A stretch of DNA of 14,776 bases. Origin: an uncultured Halioglobus sp. (GTDB lineage Bacteria; Pseudomonadota; Gammaproteobacteria; Pseudomonadales; Halieaceae). The stretch spans positions 1 to 14,776 of the forward strand of contig CAJQQW010000213.1 in assembly GCA_905480565.1 (NCBI GenBank), written 5' to 3'. A program made the position numbers and the translations under genes. Below the pieces are notes generated by a model, which was not told the DNA's origin, did not search any database, and was given only the letters and a program-made list of their open reading frames with translations. Shown piece by piece: positions 8,423 to 14,776 of the stretch; the stretch's first letter is position 1; every line of letters starts with the position of its first letter.

Positions 8423-8863
8423 ATGAGTTTAATTGCCAAGCTGTGTATCAGTTTCGTTATCACTGCCATAGCGACTGCTATCTGCACCATGATGCTGGAT
8501 GGCGCGCCCGTGCAGTTTTTTGATCTGCGTATAGCAATCGCTTTTTTTGCATCGACGACGGCCACTGCCATTATCGTCGGCGCTGTCACCGCCCAATCCC
8601 AGACTAATTCGGGCATTGACGCAAACAGCGCTTCCAGTCACTCCGGTGACACGGACCAACGAGACCAAGGCACCGTCAAATGGTTTAATGTCTCGAAGGG
8701 ATTCGGCTTTATTGTGAAAGAAGATGGCGAAGAGATATTTGTGCACTTTCGCTCAATCCGCGGAGAGGGTCGCCGCAGCCTGAGAGATGGAGAGGCCGTT
8801 AACTTTATTACCACTGATAGCGAAAAAGGACCTCAGGCCGAGGATGTTGTGGCAGAGCGATGA
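8423..8863 (+). CDS. Membrane-anchored cold-shock-domain protein (two TM segments + C-terminal CSD)
   Basis: A 146-residue protein of unusual architecture. Residues 3-25 and about 35-57 are hydrophobic transmembrane segments, 58-81 are a polar Ser/Asn/Asp-rich linker, and 82-146 form a full cold-shock domain with RNP1 (KGFGFI, 92-97) and RNP2 (IFVHF, 105-109). Both ends should face the cytoplasm, with a ~10-residue periplasmic loop, which leaves the domain free to bind RNA or DNA at the inner membrane. The CSD resembles the soluble protein upstream ([12 protein letters not shown] near the end), suggesting duplication and fusion. The ATG at 8423 follows GAGGAG (8413-8418); a GTG at 8411 in the same frame lies against this site and was rejected. 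It converges on the TetR gene with a 4-bp gap. The role at the membrane is unknown. Confidence 0.92.
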   Translation: MSLIAKLCISFVITAIATAICTMMLDGAPVQFFDLRIAIAFFASTTATAIIVGAVTAQSQTNSGIDANSASSHSGDTDQRDQGTVKWFNVSKGFGFIVKEDGEEIFVHFRSIRGEGRRSLRDGEAVNFITTDSEKGPQAEDVVAER

Positions 8864-8867
8864 CTGT

Positions 8868-9527
8868 CTAAGCGCGGGGAACCGTTCCAAATACCCCCTG
8901 CCAGTAAAGCTGGATCATTCTTGCACCCTCCTGCAACAGCAGTTCGGACGAGACCCCGCGCTCTTCAAGCATCATCTCCACAATGGCGTAACCGAGATCA
9001 ATGGAGAGGTGCGCCTGCGTCTTGACCAGCTCATCCTCCTCGCGGCCCAGTATAGCGGCAACCGTCAAGGCAAACTGATCTGCTATGAGACGATGAGAAT
9101 CAAGGCGTAATTCTTGTAGCGGAGTGACTGCACGCAGTGCCTGAACAATTTCACGGCCACCCGTTGCCTGCTGAGTAACATAATGTGTTTGCTGCAAAAG
9201 CACATGTACATTGTCCAGCAGAGTTCGAGGGTCTCCTTCCTGCAGGTAGTCGTCAAACCAATGCTGAAATACCTCATTCTGCTTATCCATCAAGCGAGCG
9301 CCAAGGGCATGCAGCACAGCATATTTGTTGGGAAAGTATCGATAAACAGCGGGCACCGTAACCCCGGCGCGCTCGGCCACCAGATTAGTAGAGATGCGCT
9401 CAACACCTACCTCAACCAAGAGCGCTGCCGCCGACTCCAGTATGGACTCGTAAGTGCGCTTTGCTCTGGCTTGCTGGGGCTTGTTCTTCTCCAGCAACTC
9501 GACACGCTGCCTACTAGCTTCTGTCAT
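8868..9527 (-). CDS. TetR/AcrR-family transcriptional regulator
   Basis: A 219-residue one-component regulator. The N-terminal helix-turn-helix (about 28-70) shows ISTNLVAERAGVTVPAVYRYFPNKYAVLHAL, the standard TetR recognition motif, preceded by a basic stretch (QQARAKRTYESIL). The C-terminal two-thirds is a helical ligand-binding domain whose ligand cannot be predicted. AGGGA lies about eight bases before the ATG at 9527. The gene is divergent from the DUF3604-methyltransferase operon across 160 bp, an arrangement typical of a TetR repressor acting on its neighbour; a near-palindrome at 9661-9678 is the best operator candidate. It converges tightly with the membrane cold-shock gene. Confidence 0.96.
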   Translation of the reverse strand: MTEASRQRVELLEKNKPQQARAKRTYESILESAAALLVEVGVERISTNLVAERAGVTVPAVYRYFPNKYAVLHALGARLMDKQNEVFQHWFDDYLQEGDPRTLLDNVHVLLQQTHYVTQQATGGREIVQALRAVTPLQELRLDSHRLIADQFALTVAAILGREEDELVKTQAHLSIDLGYAIVEMMLEERGVSSELLLQEGARMIQLYWQGVFGTVPRA

Positions 9528-9660
9528 TTATTCATCCCTGTCATGCGTGTCTTCAAGCAACGGAATCGTAACCCAGGGAAGAATGCTCCGCCACTTACCT
9601 CGTGCTAGGGGAACAATACAAACTCTGGCGTCACCGCTGCGGCAATGACACAATAACAAA

Positions 9661-9678
9661 CTGGAACTGCAGGTCCGG
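9661..9678. promoter_or_regulatory. Near-palindrome, candidate TetR operator
   Basis: The core CTGCAG (9667-9672) is flanked by GGA (9663-9665) and TCC (9674-9676), with C and G at the ends, giving 14 of 18 symmetric positions. It ends 9 bp before the DUF3604 ATG and touches its GGGA ribosome site. A second imperfect repeat, GTCA...CCGC-T-GCGG...TGAC, lies at 9630-9649. Binding by the adjacent regulator is inferred from position only. Confidence 0.4.
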
Positions 9679-9687
9679 GATCGACTC

Positions 9688-11742
9688 ATGGCATCAAGCC
9701 CTTTATGGCAAATTCATCGCCGCATTTCGACGTGCCTTCTGTCGGCTATTCTGTTTATGCTTTCAACATTTGCAGCATCTTCTATTGCCTTTGAGCGCAC
9801 AGAGAACCGAGAGCCCTGCAGTAAATTCAGCTCGACAAAAAGTCCAATGTTTGGTGATCTTCACGTTCACACCAGACTGTCTTTCGACAGTTACGTCTCC
9901 AGTCAACGCAATGGTCCAGATACAGCGTATCGTTATGCGCGGGGCGAAGCTATTACGCTGCCAGACGAAGATGGTAAACAGACCGTGATTGCGAAAATTC
10001 AACGACCGCTGGACTACACCGCCGTAACGGATCACGCGGAGTTTTTGGGCCCTATAAACCTTTGCACCACAAATTCAAGTAGGCCCGCGTATTGGTTTCC
10101 CGCCTGTATTGCAACCCGCAGTGATAATTTTTACATTCAGCTACTGGCCGCTGATTACTGGGTCAACCTCGGCGTAACCGGCACGGCTCACCAGAAGGAA
10201 GAGTCATTCGTATGTGCTATTGACGACTGCAATATGGCTCACCACGAGGCCTGGCAGCAAATTCAGGAGGCGGCAGAACGTCACTATGATCGCTCCTCCG
10301 ATTGCACATTTACGACCTTCATTGGCTACGAGTATACGGATGCACCCGATTTCTCCAATCTTCACCGCAATGTCATATTTCGCAATGAAAATGTAACCTC
10401 GACAGCGATTTCTACTTATGACACTGGATCAAAAAATTATCCCGAACTTTGGCGGCGCCTGCGTCGGGAATGCACTAGTGGTACTGCAGGGTGTGATGTC
10501 ATATCTATCCCGCACAACCCTAATCTAAGCAGGGGTCTGATGTTCTCTGATCCAAGCAACGAAGAGGACGCACTCAATCGGTTGTATTTTGAGCCCCTGG
10601 TAGAACTGGTTCAGCACAAGGCGGCCAGTGAATGCCGTTTCGATCGTCTGCTGGGCCTCGGCGTCGCAACTGAAGATGAGCTATGCGACTTTGAACAGAC
10701 CGAGACCGATAACCTCTCCATGCTGGGCTCGGTTTTTGGAGAGTTGCGCACTGACGAAGCCGACCCGGTAGCCATTGGCAATTTCGGCCGGCGCAACATG
10801 GTGCGCAACGTCCTCAAGGATGGTTTGCAGCTCGAAAAGGAGAGCGGTATAAATCCCTTTAAGCTGGGTTTTATCGGCAGCACAGATACTCATAGCGCCA
10901 CACCAGGCGCAGCGGAAGAAGACAATTATGTCGGACATCTCGGCAGGCGTGATTCAGGCTATCGCAACGTGCAGGACCACTTTTTTGATAATCCGGGTGG
11001 GCTCGCCGTAGTGTGGGCCGAGGAAAACTCCCGCGACAGTATCTTCGCAGGCATGCGCGCGAGGGAAACCTACGCCACCAGTGGGACGCGGCCTCTCGTG
11101 CGATTTTTTGCGGGCGCGGATTATGCTGCCGACATGTGCGGTGATCAAGAGATGATCGAAAAAGCCTATGCGGGGGGCGTGCCCATGGGTGGAGACATTT
11201 TGGGGGGCCGCGATAGCCCCGTTTTTCTGGTCAGTGCCAGTAAGGATGTTGGCAGCCCTGGCCACCCGGGTACCGATTTACAGCGCATCCAGGTCATCAA
11301 GGGCTGGCTGGACAATCAGGGACGCACACATGAGAAAGTGTTCAACGTGGCAGGCACCGCCAGTCAAAGGGCTGGCGTCGATCCCGGCAACTGCGCCACC
11401 GTGGGTGCGGGCCACTCACAACTTTGCAGCGTTTGGCGGGATCCGGATTATGAACAGGGCCAGCGCGCCTTTTATTACGCACGCGTGCTGGAAAACCCCA
11501 GTTGCCGTTGGAGCACCCTGCAGTGCCAGGCAGCCGGTGTAAATCCCTTTGATCAGAAGTGCAGCGCCCAGGCTGAGAGAAAAAATGCAGCATCAAGGGA
11601 CGCCGGCGCCATTGGCGATGTCTGGGGTAAATGCTGCCTGAACCCTGACACTGAACCGTTTTATTCGCCCACGCTGCAGGAACGCGCGTGGACCTCTCCC
11701 ATTTGGGTCAATCCTTCACAAAACAACGAGGCATCGCTTTGA
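9688..11742 (+). CDS. DUF3604-family secreted protein (PHP-like metal site)
   Basis: A 684-residue exported protein. The N-terminus has a signal peptide: an Arg pair at about 11-12, a hydrophobic stretch at 15-33, and probable cleavage after SIA, before FERTEN. The mature protein opens with a PHP-like metal site, GDLHVHTRLSFD (H59, H61), then TDHAE (D115, H116) and GSTDTHSATPG (D400, H402), and ends with the family-typical LQERAWTSPIWV. The pattern suggests a metal-dependent hydrolase, perhaps phosphoesterase-like, in the periplasm or outside the cell. I know of no established substrate for this family. It is rich in cysteine, with many pairs (for example the QC, KC and CC near 600-645), consistent with disulfides in an oxidising compartment. 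It is divergent from a TetR regulator, and its stop overlaps the methyltransferase start. GGGA precedes the ATG. Confidence 0.93.
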   Translation: MASSPLWQIHRRISTCLLSAILFMLSTFAASSIAFERTENREPCSKFSSTKSPMFGDLHVHTRLSFDSYVSSQRNGPDTAYRYARGEAITLPDEDGKQTVIAKIQRPLDYTAVTDHAEFLGPINLCTTNSSRPAYWFPACIATRSDNFYIQLLAADYWVNLGVTGTAHQKEESFVCAIDDCNMAHHEAWQQIQEAAERHYDRSSDCTFTTFIGYEYTDAPDFSNLHRNVIFRNENVTSTAISTYDTGSKNYPELWRRLRRECTSGTAGCDVISIPHNPNLSRGLMFSDPSNEEDALNRLYFEPLVELVQHKAASECRFDRLLGLGVATEDELCDFEQTETDNLSMLGSVFGELRTDEADPVAIGNFGRRNMVRNVLKDGLQLEKESGINPFKLGFIGSTDTHSATPGAAEEDNYVGHLGRRDSGYRNVQDHFFDNPGGLAVVWAEENSRDSIFAGMRARETYATSGTRPLVRFFAGADYAADMCGDQEMIEKAYAGGVPMGGDILGGRDSPVFLVSASKDVGSPGHPGTDLQRIQVIKGWLDNQGRTHEKVFNVAGTASQRAGVDPGNCATVGAGHSQLCSVWRDPDYEQGQRAFYYARVLENPSCRWSTLQCQAAGVNPFDQKCSAQAERKNAASRDAGAIGDVWGKCCLNPDTEPFYSPTLQERAWTSPIWVNPSQNNEASL

Positions 11743-12362
11743 AAAAGCAGAAAACGAAGACCGCATACCGAATCCACGGCGCAGTTCTGCCAACCAGTTC
11801 CCATCCGGCTATTCGCGCAGTCAAACGCCAGACCGATGCGCCCTCCATTCACGGCAACAAACTGTGGAAATCCAGCCGCCTGGTTATAGATTACCTGAAT
11901 CAAAACCCACCGGAGCATAGCAAGCGAGTGCTTGACGTCGGGTGTGGTTGGGGCATTTCCGGTATCTGGTGCGCCAAGACACTGGGCTCAAAAGTTACGT
12001 CCATGGACGCCGACCCCAGTGTATTCCCATTTTTAGACGTGACCGCCGATCTTAACGGCGTGAAGACCAAACACCTGGTGTCTCGTTTCGAAGACCTGAC
12101 CGTAAAAAAACTGTCTAAATACGACATATTGATCGGCGCGGATATCTGCTTCTGGGACGAACTGGTAAAACCGGTATCAAATATGGTGAAGCGGGCTGTC
12201 AAAGCAGGCGTCAAACAAATCATTATCGCGGACCCTGAACGAGACCCCTTTTTCGAGGTAGCGGCGCGATGCGAAAAGCGCTACCAGGCTGAAACCATCG
12301 ATTGGGAAACCCGTGGCTCAGTTAAAGCGCGAGGATCGCTGCTAATCATTGATAATGCCTGA
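11739..12362 (+). CDS. Class I SAM-dependent methyltransferase (METTL/Nnt1-like)
   Basis: A 207-residue Rossmann-fold methyltransferase. Motif I is VLDVGCGWG (64-72), the acidic residue after strand 2 is in SMDADP, and the motif near strand 4 is ILIGADICFWDE (131-141). Motif IV of this kind and the layout resemble small METTL/nicotinamide-methyltransferase-like proteins that act on proteins or small molecules; the substrate is unknown. I chose the TTG at 11739. It has GAGG at 11728-11731 seven bases upstream, and TTGA overlaps the DUF3604 stop, implying translational coupling. An ATG at 11688 in the same frame would put 51 bp inside DUF3604 without a ribosome site. No signal peptide is seen, so it is cytoplasmic, unlike its operon partner. 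A terminator-like hairpin follows 41 bp after the stop. Confidence 0.92.
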   Translation: MKKQKTKTAYRIHGAVLPTSSHPAIRAVKRQTDAPSIHGNKLWKSSRLVIDYLNQNPPEHSKRVLDVGCGWGISGIWCAKTLGSKVTSMDADPSVFPFLDVTADLNGVKTKHLVSRFEDLTVKKLSKYDILIGADICFWDELVKPVSNMVKRAVKAGVKQIIIADPERDPFFEVAARCEKRYQAETIDWETRGSVKARGSLLIIDNA

Positions 12363-12403
12363 ACGGACTTGCCCTGTGTCAGCCTGCTTAAAGCCCATTC
12401 GAC

Positions 12404-12424
12404 ATGGGGCACAATGCCCCATTT
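12404..12424 (+). terminator. Terminator-like hairpin after the methyltransferase gene
   Basis: ATGGGGCA (12404-12411) and TGCCCCAT (12415-12422) form a perfect 8-bp stem with a CAA loop, followed only by TT-ATG. The strong stem supports termination of the DUF3604-methyltransferase operon; the short T-run makes the efficiency uncertain. Confidence 0.55.
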
Positions 12425-12483
12425 ATGCCAAAAAGTTGAATTACGACCTCATTTGCCCTCTCAGGGCTTAACATTACAGCCGC

Positions 12484-12517
12484 GTGGTGTTATAAAGCCG
12501 CCCCGGTTAAGCACCAC
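12484..12517. repeat. Imperfect inverted repeat
   Basis: Outer arms GTGGTG (12484-12489) and CACCAC (12512-12517) enclose an inner stem AGCCG/CGGTT around a CCC loop, separated by an internal loop. No T-run follows. It may be a structured RNA segment or chance; no function is assigned. Confidence 0.3.
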
Positions 12518-12588
12518 ATGGTTACTGCCCGCGCGGCGGTATACCCCTCTCATCAATATGGGGCCTAACCGACGCATCAGAATCGCGA

Positions 12589-12600
12589 GAAACCCGTTTC
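12589..12600. promoter_or_regulatory. PsrA-like fatty-acid regulator box (GAAAC-N2-GTTTC)
   Basis: The palindrome GAAAC-CC-GTTTC fits the (G/C)AAAC-N2-4-GTTT(G/C) pattern described for Pseudomonas PsrA, a TetR-type sensor of long-chain fatty acids. It lies 81 bp before the start of an acyltransferase that consumes acyl-CoA. By rough calculation with equal base frequencies, such a pattern is expected about 0.2 times in the whole window. A psrA gene is not visible here. Confidence 0.4.
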
Positions 12601-12681
12601 CCTGTACCTTGTGAGTGAAAGATCGCGGAAACTGGACTATGTTTAAACGGTAGCCTATCAATTCGGACACATTGAAAAAAC

Positions 12682-14361
12682 ATGAAACAACTCGGAATAC
12701 TCGACTCCGCCTTCGTTAATCTGGAGCAGACCAATACACCGCAACACGTCGGCGGCATGGGCATATACGATCCGTCTACCGCGCCGGGAGGCTTTGTAAG
12801 GTTCAAGGACGTTATTGCAAGCTTTGAGCGACGTCTGGGGAGTATGCCCCTTTTTCGCACTCGACTGGTAGAAGTCCCCGGTGGACTCGATCGCCCTTAC
12901 TGGGTGAAAGATGCCAACTTCGATGTGGAATTTCATTTAAGACACATCGCCCTGCCTGCGCCTGGAGACTGGCGGCAGCTATGCATCCAGACCGCTCGAC
13001 TCCATTCCCGTCCGCTGGATATGGCACGTCCTCTTTGGGAGGCCTACATCATCGAGGGCCTGGATAATATTCCCAACCTGCCCAAGGGCTGCTTTGCCGT
13101 CTACACTAAAATGCACCACTCCCTGGTTGACGGCGCAGGTGGCGCGTCTTTTATGACGGCGCTTCACGATCTGGTACCCGACCCTGATGATAGTCACGCT
13201 AGTGACTCAGAGCCTCGACTTGTAGACACCATACCCTCGGTCGGTGAATTGCTGACCAAGGCCACGATTAATAGCGTCAAGAATACGGCACAGCTGGTCA
13301 CCGGGACCGCGCGCAGCGCTCGGGATTTAACACAGTACGCCGCCGATGTGGCCCTCAAGAAAATCCCTGCACCGGATGTCTCCGCGCCCAAAACAATTTT
13401 AAATAAGCCGGTAGGTCCACACCGCGTATTCGACGCCGCTGAATTTCCGCTAGAGGGCTTCAAAGACATAAAAAATGCTGTGAGGGTCAAGGTCAATGAC
13501 GTTGCACTAGGCATCATTGCGGGAGCATTGAAGCAGTATCTCGAAGAGAAAGGTGCGAGTCCCGCGTCGGGATCTCTCGCTACGGGAATACCGCTCAACA
13601 TGCGGACACGACGTGGCACTACTGAAGAAAACAACCAGGTCGGCTCTATTTTTGCGTCCCTGCACACAGATGTAGATGACCCTGTTGAACGCCTGCGTGC
13701 AATTAAGCTCTCGACCGAAGAAGCCAAGCAAAGTGGCGAGGCGAGTCCGATGGTGGACGCGCTGATGCTTGCCGGCGTTTTATCACCGATGGTCTCCAAA
13801 TCTGTTGCCCGCTTCTGGTCACGTAACGAGCTCTCACGGCATATACCGCTCAATATTTCCACCTGCATATCCAACGTGCCCGGCCCCGATTTCCCTCTCT
13901 ACTGTGCCGGGGCCCGCATGGTCGACTACTACGGCCTGGGGGTGCTAACACCCGGTATGGGCATCTTCCACCTCGTATTTAGCTATGCGGGGAAAATCAC
14001 TCTGTCAGTATTGGCAGATCGAGATATCATGCCTGACCCTGAACGCTATCACGACTGCCTGGTCGCTTCTTATGAGGAGTTGTACGCTGCCGCGATAAAA
14101 CTGGAGCCAGGACGACAGCGCAACGCCGCTGTGGCGGCCAAGGCTAAAATCCGCTCACCCAAGCGCAAACGCACCGTCAGCAAAAAGTCCTCCAAGACCT
14201 CAACTGCAGGCAAGAGTCGTTCGAGAACGAACGCGGCCCGAGCGGACGGGAAGAAAACAACAAGGAAGAATCTCAATAAGCCCAGCAGCATAAACAGGGC
14301 GACTTCCGCCAAGCGCACGGCGCAGGCAGCCGCCCATAGCGAATCCAATAATCCGGCCTGA
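12682..14361 (+). CDS. Wax ester synthase/diacylglycerol acyltransferase (WS/DGAT) with a basic C-terminal tail
   Basis: Acyl-CoA-dependent O-acyltransferase making wax esters and/or triacylglycerol as storage lipid, at the inner membrane and lipid-inclusion surface. The active-site motif HHSLVDG is at 145-151. The N-terminus (LGILDSAFVNLEQTNTPQHV) and the C-terminal domain (ISNVPGP, YGLGVLTPGMG) are typical. The catalytic core ends near residue 473, the normal size of the family. Residues 478-559 are an added low-complexity tail with about 24 Lys/Arg and only two acidic residues, rich in Ala, Ser and Thr like histone H1 or PhaF tails. The ATG at 12682 lacks a good Shine-Dalgarno, but the start matches family N-termini. 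A PsrA-like palindrome lies upstream and a hairpin downstream. Wax versus triacylglycerol preference cannot be told. Confidence 0.96.
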   Translation: MKQLGILDSAFVNLEQTNTPQHVGGMGIYDPSTAPGGFVRFKDVIASFERRLGSMPLFRTRLVEVPGGLDRPYWVKDANFDVEFHLRHIALPAPGDWRQLCIQTARLHSRPLDMARPLWEAYIIEGLDNIPNLPKGCFAVYTKMHHSLVDGAGGASFMTALHDLVPDPDDSHASDSEPRLVDTIPSVGELLTKATINSVKNTAQLVTGTARSARDLTQYAADVALKKIPAPDVSAPKTILNKPVGPHRVFDAAEFPLEGFKDIKNAVRVKVNDVALGIIAGALKQYLEEKGASPASGSLATGIPLNMRTRRGTTEENNQVGSIFASLHTDVDDPVERLRAIKLSTEEAKQSGEASPMVDALMLAGVLSPMVSKSVARFWSRNELSRHIPLNISTCISNVPGPDFPLYCAGARMVDYYGLGVLTPGMGIFHLVFSYAGKITLSVLADRDIMPDPERYHDCLVASYEELYAAAIKLEPGRQRNAAVAAKAKIRSPKRKRTVSKKSSKTSTAGKSRSRTNAARADGKKTTRKNLNKPSSINRATSAKRTAQAAAHSESNNPA

Positions 14362-14369
14362 TTCTACTG

Positions 14370-14396
14370 CGCGACACGCCTAAAAAACGCGTCGCG
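14370..14396 (+). terminator. Probable terminator hairpin after the WS/DGAT gene
   Basis: CGCGA-CA-CGC (14370-14379) pairs with GCG-TCGCG (14389-14396) around an A-rich loop, giving 8 bp with a 2-nt bulge. It starts 9 bp after the stop codon. GGCGGCCTTTATCTTT follows at once, a broken T-run. Confidence 0.5.
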
Positions 14397-14515
14397 GGCG
14401 GCCTTTATCTTTGTTCCGTAGCCTGAGAACCTACATGATTGAGTGACCGAGCGACCATGAGATAGACCGTACGGCGAGCAATGGCAGTGTATCCAGTTGA
14501 TTGTTAAGTCCTGTC

Positions 14516-14573
14516 GGGGTTAGTGTATTTCCAACGCACTGAAAATACACAACGTCTATCACGTCACAACCCC
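14516..14573. repeat. Nested inverted repeat
   Basis: GTGTATTT (14523-14530) and AAATACAC (14543-14550) form a perfect 8-bp stem that extends by CA/TG past one mismatch. Outer arms GGGGTT (14516-14521) and AACCCC (14568-14573) enclose it. CACAAC also occurs twice on its 3' side (14548-14553 and 14565-14570). No T-run follows in either direction. The role is unknown. Confidence 0.5.
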
Positions 14574-14685
14574 AATCTCACATATTATTTTTCGAGAAAT
14601 AGCCCTTAACCTACTGTTATTTATTGTTTATTTTTATAAAATCCCGGGTAGCGTCGCGAGAAAGCGCCTCTGTAAGTAACCCGCA

Positions 14686-14776
14686 CTACCGCGTGCTCGC
14701 GCCCGCCTCCCCTAGCATCTTCAGAGCAGGGTCAATGAAATTAACGGGCCGCCTATCCCCAACGGGGTTATCATCA
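14686..14776 (-). CDS. Possible C-terminus of a minus-strand protein (5' end outside window)
   Basis: Reading in from the window end, the minus strand is open for 29 codons to a TAG at 14688-14686. The peptide (DDNPVGDRRPVNF, then IDPALKMLGEAGASTR) has a normal protein-like composition, but it is too short to recognise. It would converge on the WS/DGAT gene. A competing plus-strand ATG at 14735 with a CAGGG upstream gives only 14 codons in the window. Confidence 0.35.
   Translation of the reverse strand, partial: DDNPVGDRRPVNFIDPALKMLGEAGASTR

Larger units (their letters stand above)
12363..12681. other. 319-bp intergenic region before the WS/DGAT gene
   Basis: No convincing coding region is present. 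It holds a terminator-like hairpin (12404-12422), an imperfect inverted repeat (12484-12517), a GAAAC-CC-GTTTC palindrome (12589-12600) and the 8-bp palindrome GTTTAAAC (12641-12648). A sigma70 promoter for the downstream gene must lie here, but I could not place one with adequate -35 and -10 elements. Confidence 0.7.
14362..14685. other. Non-coding region with hairpins and an AT-rich block
   Basis: No gene is supported. Besides the terminator hairpin and the nested inverted repeat at 14516-14573, it contains a strongly AT-rich stretch at about 14578-14640 (runs such as TTATTTATTG and TTTTTATAAA). If the partial minus-strand ORF at the window end is real, this is a convergent intergenic region. 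Confidence 0.6.

Noticed and set aside
12369..12614. 81-residue plus-strand ORF in the intergenic region
   Set aside because: It starts without a ribosome site and runs through a terminator hairpin and inverted repeats, and its composition is unlike a protein.
13194..13874. 226-residue minus-strand ORF inside the WS/DGAT gene
   Set aside because: It is the long open antisense frame of a GC-rich gene; the plus strand carries the HHSLVDG motif and the conserved acyltransferase sequence.
14735..14776. Plus-strand ATG with CAGGG upstream at the window end
   Set aside because: Only 14 codons are visible and the overlapping minus-strand frame reads more like a protein; neither can be settled without more sequence.

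Overview
The window looks like chromosomal DNA from a marine-type gammaproteobacterium, possibly of the Halieaceae/OM60-NOR5 or a related group. The run pepA-holC-valS is the classic gammaproteobacterial order. A DUF3604 secreted protein, a long-form wax ester synthase and tandem cold-shock-domain genes would fit such a lineage. The family assignment is inference. Coding density is high, and I saw no insertion sequences, phage genes, CRISPR arrays, rRNA or tRNA genes.

Layout. (1) Positions 1-309 hold the C-terminus of a proline-rich protein built of ~27-residue repeats. It converges on a minus-strand two-component operon (OmpR-family response regulator, then histidine kinase; 2409 down to 327). 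(2) A divergent intergenic region (2410-2521) separates this pair from a plus-strand block: a small RDD membrane protein, pepA (leucyl aminopeptidase), holC (DNA polymerase III chi, overlapping pepA by 4 bp) and valS (valyl-tRNA synthetase, with its own TATAAT promoter element and a ~60-nt leader). (3) Two cold-shock-domain genes follow: an ordinary 70-residue CspA-like protein, and a two-transmembrane-segment protein carrying a C-terminal cold-shock domain. (4) A minus-strand TetR-family regulator is divergent from a DUF3604 secreted PHP-like protein and a class I methyltransferase. The methyltransferase appears translationally coupled through a TTG start that overlaps the DUF3604 stop. A near-palindrome just upstream of the DUF3604 start is a candidate TetR operator. 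(5) A 319-bp intergenic region holds a terminator-like hairpin and a fatty-acid-regulator (PsrA-like) palindrome. It precedes a wax ester synthase/diacylglycerol acyltransferase (WS/DGAT) with an extra ~82-residue histone-like basic tail. (6) The last ~400 bp are mostly non-coding, with inverted repeats and an AT-rich block. The window probably ends in the C-terminus of a minus-strand gene.

Most of the window is conserved housekeeping DNA. The most unusual items are the WS/DGAT with a lysine/arginine-rich tail (possible tethering of storage-lipid inclusions to the nucleoid), the membrane-anchored cold-shock protein beside a soluble one, and the TetR/DUF3604/methyltransferase module, which has no established function that I know of. 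I did not find a clearly self-contained new defence or mobile system.
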